Source: Stenotrophomonas maltophilia D457 (GTDB lineage Bacteria > Pseudomonadota > Gammaproteobacteria > Xanthomonadales > Xanthomonadaceae). From it: DNA of 64,000 nt. The first letter of the stretch is position 1. Each line of letters starts with the position of its first letter. The translations under genes were made by a program, and so were the position numbers. The notes under the pieces were generated by a model that did not search any database, was not told where the DNA came from, and saw only the letters and a program-made list of their open reading frames with translations. The stretch lies in contig NC_017671.1 of assembly GCF_000284595.1 (NCBI RefSeq), positions 2,575,001-2,639,000 on the forward strand. The letters run 5' to 3'. Below are positions 50,283 through 58,615 of this stretch, one piece after another.

Positions 50283-51173
50283 CGCGGCCTGCTCGAACAC
50301 CCCGGCCACCCAGTCGATGAACACCCGCAAGCGTGGGGACGGCGTGCGGTTGCGCGGGTAGACCAGGCTCAACGGGCTTGGGGTCGGCGGCGCGTCCGGC
50401 AACAGCTCCACCAGCTGCCCGCGCGCGATATACGGGTCCATCCGGTAGCGCGGAGCCTGGATGATGCCCAGGCCCGCCAGCGCGGCGCCGAGGAACGCAT
50501 CCGCACCGGACACACGCACCCGCACCGGCAGCGGCACGTAGCGCACCTGCCCGCCCTGCTGGAACTCCAGCGGAATCAGCTGGCCGGTGGCGCTGGAGCG
50601 ATAGCCCACCATTTCATGGCCGCCCAGCAGGGACTCGATGCTGCCTGGCACGCCCTTGGCCTGCAGGTAGCCCGGCGCGGCCACCGTGACCTCGCGCAGC
50701 ATCGCCAACCGGCGCGCCGCCAGATCGCTGTCGGCCAGCGTCCCCACCCGCAGCGCCGCATCCACGCCTTCGCGCAGCAGATCGACATAGCGGTCGCCTT
50801 CGCTGACCTCCAGTTCGATCTCCGGGTAGCGCTGCAGGAACTCCGGCAGGTGGGGAAACAGCAGGTGCCGGCCCAGCGTGCCATGCACCTCAATGCGCAA
50901 GGGGCCGCGCGGCGGCGCGTCACGGAAGGCGGCCTCGGCGTCGTCCATGTCGGCGATCAGGCGTAGACAACGGCCATAGAAGGCCTCGCCTTCCAGCGTC
51001 GGCACCACCAGCCGCGTGGTCCGGTGCAGCAGGCGCACGCCCAGCCGCTGTTCCAGCGCCTTGATCGCGTCGGTCACCGTGGCCCGCGGCAGGCCCAGGT
51101 CCTCGGAGGCCCGGGTGAAGCTGCGGCGCTCGACGATACGGACGAAGGCGCGCATGGCCGTGAAGCGGTCCAT
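50220..51173 (-). CDS. LysR-family regulator with REP-coded C-terminal tail
   Basis: The 317-aa regulator has a normal winged helix (TAMRAFVRIVERRSFTRASE, PRATVTDAIKALEQRLGVRL) and effector domain. The natural domain ends near residue 295 (VFIDWVAGVFEQA). The last ~20 residues, AVAGQRPALPERHAKPSDRR plus Gly, are coded by REP DNA at 50220-50288, and the stop is a REP GTAG. It is divergent from the SDR gene and probably regulates it. Confidence 0.87.
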   Translation of the reverse strand: MDRFTAMRAFVRIVERRSFTRASEDLGLPRATVTDAIKALEQRLGVRLLHRTTRLVVPTLEGEAFYGRCLRLIADMDDAEAAFRDAPPRGPLRIEVHGTLGRHLLFPHLPEFLQRYPEIELEVSEGDRYVDLLREGVDAALRVGTLADSDLAARRLAMLREVTVAAPGYLQAKGVPGSIESLLGGHEMVGYRSSATGQLIPLEFQQGGQVRYVPLPVRVRVSGADAFLGAALAGLGIIQAPRYRMDPYIARGQLVELLPDAPPTPSPLSLVYPRNRTPSPRLRVFIDWVAGVFEQAAVAGQRPALPERHAKPSDRRG

Positions 51174-51198
51174 TGTTCGGCTATCCGGATGATGTTGG

Positions 51199-51219
51199 CG
51201 GATTATGCAGGATTATCCG
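51199..51219. promoter_or_regulatory. Candidate LysR operator
   Basis: CGGAT (51199-51203) and ATCCG (51215-51219) are ends of a 21-bp near-palindrome matching at 8 of 10 pairs, with GGATTAT also repeated directly. It sits 26 bases upstream of the LysR start, between the divergent LysR and SDR genes. Confidence 0.45.
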
Positions 51220-51279
51220 AAAGCGCGATTTCGCGAAGATGGCGCTGCGCCACTTCGGCGTGTCCCCGTGGAAGTCACC

Positions 51280-52023
51280 ATGACCCTCTCCCCCGCCCGC
51301 TCTGTCGCCCTGGTCACCGGCGGATCCCGTGGCATCGGTGCCGCCATCTCGCGTCGGCTCGCCGCCAATGGCCACGCGGTCGCGATCAACTATGCGGGCC
51401 GCCGCGACGACGCCGAAGCCTTGGCGGCCGAACTGAACGCCGCCGGCGCGCAGGCCATCGCGCTGCAGGCCGATGTGTCCGATCCGCAGGCGGTGCGCCA
51501 GCTGTTCGACGCCATCGAAGCCCGTTTCGGCGGCATCGACGTGGTGGTCAACAGCGCCGGGGTGCTGCAGCTGGCACCACTGGCCGATACCGACGACGCC
51601 CTGTTCGAGCGGGTGATCGGCATCAACCTCAGGGGCGCCTTCAACGTGCTGCGCGAAAGCGCGCGACGGGTGCGCGACGGTGGCCGGCTGATCACCCTGT
51701 CCACCAGCGTGGTCGGCATCCGGCTGGAGAACTACAGCGTGTATGCGGCCAGCAAGGCGGCGGTGGAGACGATGGGCGCAATCCTCAGCAAGGAGCTGCG
51801 CGGGCGCAACATCACCGTGAACGCCGTGGCGCCCGGACCGACCGCCACCGATCTGTTCCTGGATGGAAAATCGCCCGAGCTGATCGAGCGGCTGGCGAAG
51901 ATGAACCCCCTGGAGCGGCTGGGCATGCCGGAGGACATCGCCGGCGCGGTGGGGTTCCTGGCAGGTGCCGATGGCGGATGGATCAACGGCCAGGTGCTGC
52001 GCGCCAACGGCGGAATGGTGTAG
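51280..52023 (+). CDS. Short-chain dehydrogenase/reductase
   Basis: The 247-aa classical SDR has cofactor motif TGGSRGIG (13-20), NSAG (91-94) and the catalytic Ser143, Tyr155 and Lys159 (YAASK). The C-terminal PLERLGMPEDIAGAVGFLAG and GWINGQVLRANGG are typical of 3-oxoacyl-reductase-like enzymes. An Arg-rich region after the beta-2 strand (NYAGRRDD) suggests NADP(H). Substrate unknown. Its last 29 codons are duplicated downstream. Confidence 0.9.
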   Translation: MTLSPARSVALVTGGSRGIGAAISRRLAANGHAVAINYAGRRDDAEALAAELNAAGAQAIALQADVSDPQAVRQLFDAIEARFGGIDVVVNSAGVLQLAPLADTDDALFERVIGINLRGAFNVLRESARRVRDGGRLITLSTSVVGIRLENYSVYAASKAAVETMGAILSKELRGRNITVNAVAPGPTATDLFLDGKSPELIERLAKMNPLERLGMPEDIAGAVGFLAGADGGWINGQVLRANGGMV

Positions 52024-52140
52024 ATCGCACAGGTGGCATCCACGCATGGCGCGACGCCCTTGTAGAGCCGAGCCCATGCTCGGCTGCTCTTCGCGCAAAG
52101 GCCAGAAGCAGCCGAGCGTGGGCTCGGCTCTACAGGTAGG

Positions 52141-52181
52141 TCAGGCGATGCGCGCCTCGCGGCGGCGATGCACCCAGTAGT
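52141..52181 (-). pseudogene. Duplicated 3' fragment of the RND efflux gene
   Basis: These 41 bases repeat the extreme 3' end and stop codon of the czcA-like gene (52388-52428) exactly. They have no start and lie downstream of the intact gene's stop, so they are a by-product of the tandem duplication. Confidence 0.85.
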
Positions 52182-52270
52182 ACATCGCCGGTGCGGTGGG
52201 GTTCCTGGCAGGTGCCGATGGCGGATGGATCAACGGCCAGGTACTGCGCGCCAACGGCGGAATGGTGTAG
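52182..52270 (+). pseudogene. Duplicated 3' fragment of the SDR gene
   Basis: It repeats the last 29 codons of the SDR gene (IAGAVGFLAGADGGWINGQV and on) including the TAG stop, without a start. The two differences from the intact gene are both silent third-position changes. Confidence 0.85.
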
Positions 52271-52387
52271 ATCGCACAGGTGGCATCCACGCATGGCGCG
52301 ACGCCCTTGTAGAGCCGAGCCCATGCTCGGCTGCTCTTCGCGCAAAGGCCAGAAGCAGCCGAGCGTGGGCTCGGCTCTACAGGTAGG

Positions 52388-55300
52388 TCAGGCGATGCGC
52401 GCCTCGCGGCGGCGATGCACCCAGTAGTACAGCGTCGGCAACACCAGCAGGGTCAGCAGCATCGCCGACAGCAGGCCACCGATCACCACCACCGCCAGCG
52501 GCTTCTGGGTCTCGGCACCGATCGCGTGCGAGGTGGCCATCGGCAGCAGGCCGAACATCGCCAATAGTGCGGTCATCAGCACCGTGCGCAGGCGCTGCAG
52601 CGAACCCTGCACCACCGACTGCAGCAGGTCCATGCCCTGCTCGCGCAACTGGGCGAAGCGGCTGAGCATCACCACGCCGTTCAGCACCGCTTGCCCGAAC
52701 AATGCAATGAAGCCGATTGCCGCCGACACCGACAGCGGAATGCCGGTCAGCCAAAGGGCCAGGATGCCGCCGATCATCGCCAGTGGCACGTTGGCCAGGA
52801 TCAGCGCGGCGCTGCTGATGTCCTTGAAGGCATCGAACAGCAGCACGAAGATGATCAGCACCGACAGCGGAATCACCCAGCCCAGCCGCTTCATCGCACG
52901 CTGCTGGTTCTCGAACTCGCCGGACCACTCCAGCCGATAGCCTTCCGGCAGCTGTACGCTGGCATCCACGCGCTTGCGCATGTCAGCCACCACGCTGCCC
53001 ATGTCGCGGCCGGCGATGAAGATGCTCACCGCCTTCACCCGCTGTGCGTTCTCGCGCGAGATGTTGATCGCGCCGCTGGCCATGCGAAAGTCGGCCACGT
53101 CGGACAGCGTCACCGTGTGGCCATCGCCGATGCCAACCGGCACCGTACGCAGCCGCTGCAGGTCACGATCGGCATCGTCCAGGCGCAGGGTGATGGGGAA
53201 TCTGCGGTCACCCTCCCACAGCTCGCCGACCTGGCGCCCGCCCAGTGCGGTCTCGATCACTTCGTCGACGTCGCGTACGTTCAGGCCATAGCGCGCGGCG
53301 CGGTCGCGGTCGATCTCGATCTGCAGCTGCGGCAATGACCCGTCGCGGTCGATGAAGGCGCTCTCCACGCCCTCCACGCCGCGGACCTGGCCGAGGATCG
53401 CCTGCGCCTGCTGGTTCAACACGTCCAGATCCGAGCCGCTGACCTTGATCACCACCTGGCCCTTGATCTGCGAGATGCTCTCCAGGATGTTGTCGCGCAC
53501 CGGCTGCGAAATCGAGAACTCGGGGCCCGGAATGCGCTGCTCCAGCGTGCGCTGCAGATCGCTCACCAGCTGTCGCTTGTCCACGCCTTTCGGCCATTCC
53601 TTCTCCGGCTTCAACGCCACCAGCGCCTCGATCTGGTTGGCGCCCTTGGCATCGGAGCCGTCTTCCGGGCGTCCCAGCTTGGCCACCACCGTCGATACCT
53701 GCGGGAACGTGCCGACCAGCTCACGGATGCGCCGCGACTGCTGCTGCGCTTCGCCCAGGCTGGTGCTCGGGTCGAGCGTGGCCGTCAGCCAGATCGATCC
53801 TTCGTCCAGCTCGGGCAGGAACTCCGAACCCAGCCGCGTGCCCAATGCCAGCGTGCCGACCAGCAGCGCAACCGCGGTCAGCACTACCGCACGCGGGCGG
53901 GCCAGTGCGCGCTCCAGGACCGGCCGGTACCAGCCGGTCAGGCGGTCCATCAGCGGATTGCCGTCGCGCATGCGGTCGCGCCGCAGCCACCAGTAGCAGA
54001 ACAACGGCACCACGGTCAGCGCCAGGATCAGCGCGCCGATCAATGCCGAGGTCACCGAGTACGCCATCGGCGCGAACATGCGGCCTTCCTGGCGCTGCAG
54101 GGTGAAGATCGGGATGTGCGCGGCGATGATGATCAGCATCGAGAAGAACGTCGGCCGCCCCACTTCCGACGCTGCCGAAAGAATGGTCGAGAACCGTGTC
54201 TTACGGTCGGCCGCAGGTGGCAGCTTCGACAATCGCGAGACGATGTGCTCGGTCACGATCACCGCGCCATCGATGATGATGCCGAAGTCCATCGCACCCA
54301 ACGACAGCAGGTTGGCCGGCACGCCCCACAGATGCAGGCCAAGGAAGGTCGACAGCAGCGCAAGCGGCATCATCGCCGCCACGATCAGCGCGGCACGGGC
54401 GTTGTACAGGAACAGCCACAGCACCAGGAACACCAGCACCGCGCCTTCCAGCAGGTTGCTGAAGACGGTTTTCAGCGTGGTCGAGACCAGCCACGAGCGG
54501 TCGTAGAACGGCTCGATGCTGACCCCGGCCGGCAGCTGGTTCGCTTCGATCTCGGCGATGCGCGCATGCAGGGCGTCGAGCACGTCGGACGGGTTCTCGC
54601 CCTTGCGCATCAGCACCATGCCGAACACCGCATCGTCGTTGTCATCCTGGCCGACCAGGCCCTGCCGGGGCAGGCCGGTATCGGCGATGCCAGCCAGGTC
54701 GCGCACCAGGATCGGCGTGCCACTGCGCTGCGCCACGACCACGTTGCCGATGTCGGCCGGCGAGCGCATCAGACCGACGCCGCGGATCAGGAACTGCTGC
54801 TGGCCACGTTCCACGTAGCCGCCGCCTGCGTTCGAGCTGCCCTTCTCCAGCGCCTCGGCGAACTCACCCAGGCTGATGCCGCGGTCACGCAGCTTGTCCA
54901 GGTCCGGCTTGACCTGGAACGTACGCGCGAAGCCGCCGAAACTGATCACATCGGCTACGCCCGGCACGGTGCGCAGGCTGCGCTCCATCGTCCATTCCTG
55001 CACGGTGCGCAGCTGGGTCGGCGTCAGGTGCGGGCCTTTCAGCACGTACCGGTAGATCTCGCCCACCGCCGAGCTCATCGCCTCCAGCTCCGGCGTCACC
55101 CCTTCGGGCAGCTCCACGCCCTGCAGGCGTTCCAGCACCTGCTGGCGCGCGAAGTAATCGTCGGCCTTGTCGTCGAAGGTCAGGATGACCATCGACAGGC
55201 CGAATTGCGTATGCGAGAACACCCGCACCGAATGCGGGATGCCGGACAGTGCCACTTCCAGCGGCATCGTCACCTCGCGCTCCACCTCCTCCGCGGCCCG

Positions 55301-55465
55301 GCCCGGGTGCAGCGATACCACCGTCACCTGGGTGTCGGACACATCCGGAAAGGCTTCCACCGGCAGCACGCGGAACGCGGCAATGCCAGCGCCGATGAAC
55401 AGCAGCAGCGCCAGCATCACCATCAGCGGCTGGCGCAGGCAATAGGCAATCAGGCGATCGATCAT
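52388..55465 (-). CDS. CzcA-type heavy-metal RND efflux pump
   Basis: The 1025-aa inner-membrane proton antiporter has the RND layout of 12 helices and two large periplasmic loops. TM4 reads DFGIIIDGAVIVTEH with D393, D399 and E406, the triad of CzcA-like pumps; copper/silver CusA pumps lack these aspartates. Zn/Co/Cd/Ni efflux is therefore more likely than copper. Its ATG overlaps the adaptor stop (ATGA), with the outer-membrane gene first in the operon. The 3' end is duplicated downstream of the stop. Confidence 0.92.
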   Translation of the reverse strand: MIDRLIAYCLRQPLMVMLALLLFIGAGIAAFRVLPVEAFPDVSDTQVTVVSLHPGRAAEEVEREVTMPLEVALSGIPHSVRVFSHTQFGLSMVILTFDDKADDYFARQQVLERLQGVELPEGVTPELEAMSSAVGEIYRYVLKGPHLTPTQLRTVQEWTMERSLRTVPGVADVISFGGFARTFQVKPDLDKLRDRGISLGEFAEALEKGSSNAGGGYVERGQQQFLIRGVGLMRSPADIGNVVVAQRSGTPILVRDLAGIADTGLPRQGLVGQDDNDDAVFGMVLMRKGENPSDVLDALHARIAEIEANQLPAGVSIEPFYDRSWLVSTTLKTVFSNLLEGAVLVFLVLWLFLYNARAALIVAAMMPLALLSTFLGLHLWGVPANLLSLGAMDFGIIIDGAVIVTEHIVSRLSKLPPAADRKTRFSTILSAASEVGRPTFFSMLIIIAAHIPIFTLQRQEGRMFAPMAYSVTSALIGALILALTVVPLFCYWWLRRDRMRDGNPLMDRLTGWYRPVLERALARPRAVVLTAVALLVGTLALGTRLGSEFLPELDEGSIWLTATLDPSTSLGEAQQQSRRIRELVGTFPQVSTVVAKLGRPEDGSDAKGANQIEALVALKPEKEWPKGVDKRQLVSDLQRTLEQRIPGPEFSISQPVRDNILESISQIKGQVVIKVSGSDLDVLNQQAQAILGQVRGVEGVESAFIDRDGSLPQLQIEIDRDRAARYGLNVRDVDEVIETALGGRQVGELWEGDRRFPITLRLDDADRDLQRLRTVPVGIGDGHTVTLSDVADFRMASGAINISRENAQRVKAVSIFIAGRDMGSVVADMRKRVDASVQLPEGYRLEWSGEFENQQRAMKRLGWVIPLSVLIIFVLLFDAFKDISSAALILANVPLAMIGGILALWLTGIPLSVSAAIGFIALFGQAVLNGVVMLSRFAQLREQGMDLLQSVVQGSLQRLRTVLMTALLAMFGLLPMATSHAIGAETQKPLAVVVIGGLLSAMLLTLLVLPTLYYWVHRRREARIA

Positions 55466-56634
55466 GGCGCGGCATGCCCCGTCCCGGTGCTGGCGGCTGC
55501 GGGCGCACTGTCGACCAGCTGCTGCAGCAACAGGCCCCCTTCGACCACCACCCTGGCGCCCTGGGCCAGGCCCTCGCGCACCCACAGGCGGCCATCGCCC
55601 AGTTCCTCGGCACGCACGGCGCGGCGCGCGAAGCGGCCCTTGGCCTCCTCCACGAACACCACCTGCTTGCCGTCGATGAGCAGTACCGCAGCATCGGGCA
55701 GCGAGACACCGCCCCCGGCCGGCACTGCCACCTGCGCACGCACGTACTGGCCCGCCTTGAAGCCGCGCGCACGGTTGTCCAGTTCGGCGCGCGCCTGCAC
55801 CACGCGGCGTTCGCTGTCGACGAAGTCATCCACGTGCTGCAGGGTCGCCTGCTGCGGCTGCCCATCGGCGCCGGGCACGCTCACCTGCATGCCCGCCTTC
55901 AGGCGTCCGGCCAGGCTCTCCGGTACATCCAGCAGCAACCACAGGCGGTCAGGATCGCCAATCATCGCCAGCGGCTGTTCGCTGTCGGGGCTGACTGCCA
56001 TGCCCGGGCTCATCCGCCGCTCCACCAGCACGCCATCAATGGGTGCGCGCAGCGGCAGCCGTTGGTCGACGTGCTGGCCGTTGCCATACGCCCTGGCGAA
56101 GGCGGTCGCGCGCGCGTGATCGGCCTGGCTGCCGGCGAAGCTGGCCTCGGCCTCGTCCAGTTCACGGCCCGACGCCACCCCTGCCGCGTGCAGTTCGCGG
56201 GTGCGGTCCAGTTCCCGGCGTGCCAGCTGCAGCTCGGCACGGCCACGCACGCCCTCCGCCTGCGCCTGGCCGAACTCGGGCGAGGTGATCCAGGCGATCA
56301 CCTGGCCGGCCTTCACCTTCTGCCCCGGTTGTGCCTCGATGCGCGCCACCTGCCCCGCCAGCGGGGTGCGCAGCGCGCTGGAGCGGGTCTCGTCCCAGAC
56401 CACCCGGCCCGGCAGCTGCAGGCTGGCGCTGGCACCGGCGGTCACCAGCTCGCTGCGCAGCACATCCAGCTGGCGGCTGCCGGCCGGAAACAGGATCTGG
56501 CCGGCACTGACCTGCGGCGCATCCTCGGTATACGACGCCGGTTCGCGACCGCAGCCGCCCAGCAGGGCCAGCGCCAGCAGGGCCGGCAGCATGGCATGTC
56601 GCGCCCGCGGGCGATGGGCGACGGTGGACTTCAT
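55462..56634 (-). CDS. CzcB-type membrane fusion lipoprotein
   Basis: The 390-aa periplasmic adaptor has lipobox LLGGC (Cys28), a barrel-sandwich lipoyl domain (PLAGQVARIEAQPGQKVKAG and LRAPIDGVLVERRMSPGMAV), a helical hairpin (about 125-195) and C-terminal beta-domains. It links the RND pump to the outer-membrane channel. Overlaps both neighbours by 4 bp. No Met-rich CusB-type site is evident near the mature N-terminus, consistent with divalent-metal specificity. Confidence 0.9.
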   Translation of the reverse strand: MKSTVAHRPRARHAMLPALLALALLGGCGREPASYTEDAPQVSAGQILFPAGSRQLDVLRSELVTAGASASLQLPGRVVWDETRSSALRTPLAGQVARIEAQPGQKVKAGQVIAWITSPEFGQAQAEGVRGRAELQLARRELDRTRELHAAGVASGRELDEAEASFAGSQADHARATAFARAYGNGQHVDQRLPLRAPIDGVLVERRMSPGMAVSPDSEQPLAMIGDPDRLWLLLDVPESLAGRLKAGMQVSVPGADGQPQQATLQHVDDFVDSERRVVQARAELDNRARGFKAGQYVRAQVAVPAGGGVSLPDAAVLLIDGKQVVFVEEAKGRFARRAVRAEELGDGRLWVREGLAQGARVVVEGGLLLQQLVDSAPAAASTGTGHAAP

Positions 56635-57878
56635 CGGGACTCTCCTTCAGCAACGGATGTGGCCGCTTCCCAGCGCGCCAAGGCAATGGCATGGTCGGCA
56701 CGCGCATCAATCAGCGCGGCCTCGAACTCGCGCCAGCTGCGGCGCGCGTCGAGCAGATCGGTCAGGCTGGCGGCGCCACGGCGATAGGCCAGTTCGATGC
56801 CCTCCACCGCCTTGCGCGCAGCGTCGGACTGCAGCCCCTCGTAGTCGCTGCGGCGCTGCGCGGCGGACTGCACGCTGGCCTGCAGCTGGTCCAGTTCAGC
56901 GTGTGCTTCGCGCTGCAGCAGCTGCAGTTCCAGCGCGGCGCTGTCCCGGTCGGCCTCGGCACGCTGGATCGCGCCGCGTGCGCGCGACGGGCCGCCCAGC
57001 GGAATGGTCAACGACACGCCCCAGGTGACACCGCTGATATCGGTGGGCTCGCGCTCGGCCTCCACACCCAGCTGGATGTCGCGGTGGCGCTCGCTACGTG
57101 CCAGGGCCACGCCAGCGTCGGCGGCGGCCAGGCGCGAGCGTGCCGCGCGCACATCGGCACGCTGCTGCGGATCGAACGCGCGCAGCTTGGCCACGCTGCT
57201 GGCATCCGGCCAGGGGTCATCGGCACTGAGGTCGCGGCTGTCATCGCTGCCGAGCAGCAGGCCCAGCGTATGCCGCGCGTCACGCAGATCCAGGGCCGCC
57301 TCGCGCGCCGCATCGGCCACCGCCAGATGGTCCACCGCCATCCGCGCGCGATCCACCGGCGCCATCGCCCCGGTGGCCACCTGCTTGTCGGCCGCCGCCA
57401 TCTGTTCGGCCGAACTCTGGCGGTTGGCCTCGGCAATCTGCGCCCGCTCCTGCGCGCCCTTCAGGCCGAAATAGGCTTCATGCAGTGCCACCTGCTGCCG
57501 GCGCCGGGTATCGAGCATGTCCAGCCCGGCCACTTCCAGCAGCGCGTCCGCCTGGCTGATGCGCAATGCGCGCTTGCCGCCGCGCTCCCAGGTCCAGCCC
57601 AGGCCCAGCGTGCTGTCCACCCGCTTGTCCTGCCAGCGCCCCGGGCCGATGCCGTGCTTCGGGCTGATCTTGCTGCTGCCGATCGACAGCTCGGCCGCTG
57701 GCCGCAACGCAGCGGTCAGCGCATCGCCCTGCACCCCACGCAGTTCCAATGCCGCCGCGCGCAGGTCCGGGTTGTGCGCTTCCATTGCACGCTGTGCATC
57801 CTGCAAGGACAGCGCCGAAGTCGAAGGCGCGCACGAAAGGGCGGCCAGCAGGGCCGCAAGACGACGGGAGAAATTCAT
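56631..57878 (-). CDS. CzcC-type outer-membrane efflux protein
   Basis: The 415-aa TolC-family protein has a signal peptide (MNFSRRLAALLAALSCAPSTSA) and two OEP repeats (about 25-215 and 225-410) with long Ala/Gln/Arg-rich helices. It forms the exit duct of the CBA pump. First gene of the czcCBA-like operon. Divergent from the two-component regulator with only 62 bp between start codons, where 11-bp-spaced repeats lie. Confidence 0.88.
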   Translation of the reverse strand: MNFSRRLAALLAALSCAPSTSALSLQDAQRAMEAHNPDLRAAALELRGVQGDALTAALRPAAELSIGSSKISPKHGIGPGRWQDKRVDSTLGLGWTWERGGKRALRISQADALLEVAGLDMLDTRRRQQVALHEAYFGLKGAQERAQIAEANRQSSAEQMAAADKQVATGAMAPVDRARMAVDHLAVADAAREAALDLRDARHTLGLLLGSDDSRDLSADDPWPDASSVAKLRAFDPQQRADVRAARSRLAAADAGVALARSERHRDIQLGVEAEREPTDISGVTWGVSLTIPLGGPSRARGAIQRAEADRDSAALELQLLQREAHAELDQLQASVQSAAQRRSDYEGLQSDAARKAVEGIELAYRRGAASLTDLLDARRSWREFEAALIDARADHAIALARWEAATSVAEGESR

Positions 57879-57901
57879 GCACGTCACGGTAAGGTGACGC
57901 A

Positions 57902-57939
57902 CTTGCGCCAAACTTGCCCCAACCTTGCACGAAGCTTGC
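57902..57939. promoter_or_regulatory. Four CTTGC direct repeats at 11-bp spacing
   Basis: CTTGC occurs at 57902, 57913, 57924 and 57935, exactly 11 bp apart, one helical turn each. The last ends one base before the regulator's ATG. OmpR/PhoB-class regulators bind 11-bp-spaced direct repeats. An inverted CGTCAC/GTGACG pair lies beside it at 57882-57899. Probable site for control of both the efflux operon and the regulator itself. Confidence 0.6.
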
Positions 57940-57940
57940 A

Positions 57941-58615
57941 ATGCGAATCCTGCTGATCGAAGACGACGCCGCCCTGGCCGATGGACTGATCCGCGCCCTG
58001 CAGGGCGCCGGCCATCTGTGCGACCACCTTTCGCGCGGGCTGCACGCGCCGGCTGCACTGGCCAGCGCGCCGTATGACGTGATGGTGCTCGATCTTTCAT
58101 TGCCCGACGTCGATGGCCTCGACCTGCTCTCGCGCCTGCGCAACGACGGCGTCACACTGCCGGTGCTGATCCTCACGGCGCGCGATGGCGTGGAGGACCG
58201 CATCCTCGGCCTTGACCGCGGTGGCGACGACTATCTCGCCAAGCCATTTGCACTCGGTGAGCTGGAAGCCCGCCTGCGTGCGCTGTCGCGTCGCCGCAGC
58301 GACGCACCGGCGCACAAGCGGTTGGGCCGTTTGTGCTTCGACAGCATCCGCAATGAAGTGCAGGTGGAAGGCCAGCGCATCGAACTGACCGCGCGCGAGC
58401 TGTCGCTGGTCGAGGCACTGATGCAGCATCCTGGCCGCACCGTCACCAAGCAGCGCCTGTTCGACGCGCTGTACAGCTGGGATCACGAGGCCAACCTGTC
58501 AGTGATCGAAGTGCATGTCAGCCGCCTGCGCCGCAAGCTGGAACAGGCGCGCGCCGGCGTCGGCATCCGCATGCTGCGTGGCCTGGGCTATCGGCTGGAA
58601 GCCGGTGGTGACTGA
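57941..58615 (+). CDS. OmpR-type response regulator of the czc-like operon
   Basis: The 224-aa regulator has acidic pocket IEDDA, phospho-acceptor Asp51 (MVLDLSLPDVDG), AKPF lysine and a winged helix (TARELSLVEALMQHPGRTVT, NLSVIEVHVSRLRRKLEQ, MLRGLGYRLE). It belongs to the QseB/PmrA-like group more than to CusR. Its start codon abuts the 11-bp repeats and no Shine-Dalgarno is visible, so the mRNA may be leaderless. Coupled to the kinase gene. Confidence 0.9.
   Translation: MRILLIEDDAALADGLIRALQGAGHLCDHLSRGLHAPAALASAPYDVMVLDLSLPDVDGLDLLSRLRNDGVTLPVLILTARDGVEDRILGLDRGGDDYLAKPFALGELEARLRALSRRRSDAPAHKRLGRLCFDSIRNEVQVEGQRIELTARELSLVEALMQHPGRTVTKQRLFDALYSWDHEANLSVIEVHVSRLRRKLEQARAGVGIRMLRGLGYRLEAGGD

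Larger units (their letters stand above)
51935..52428. repeat. 247-bp tandem duplication across convergent gene ends
   Basis: Copy 1 is 51935-52181 and copy 2 is 52182-52428, differing at only two positions that I can find (C51945/T52192, G51996/A52243). Each copy holds the last 29 codons of the SDR gene, a REP inverted pair (52062-52133 and 52309-52380) and the last ~13 codons plus stop of the RND gene. The short match ACA is shared at the junction. Confidence 0.95.
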
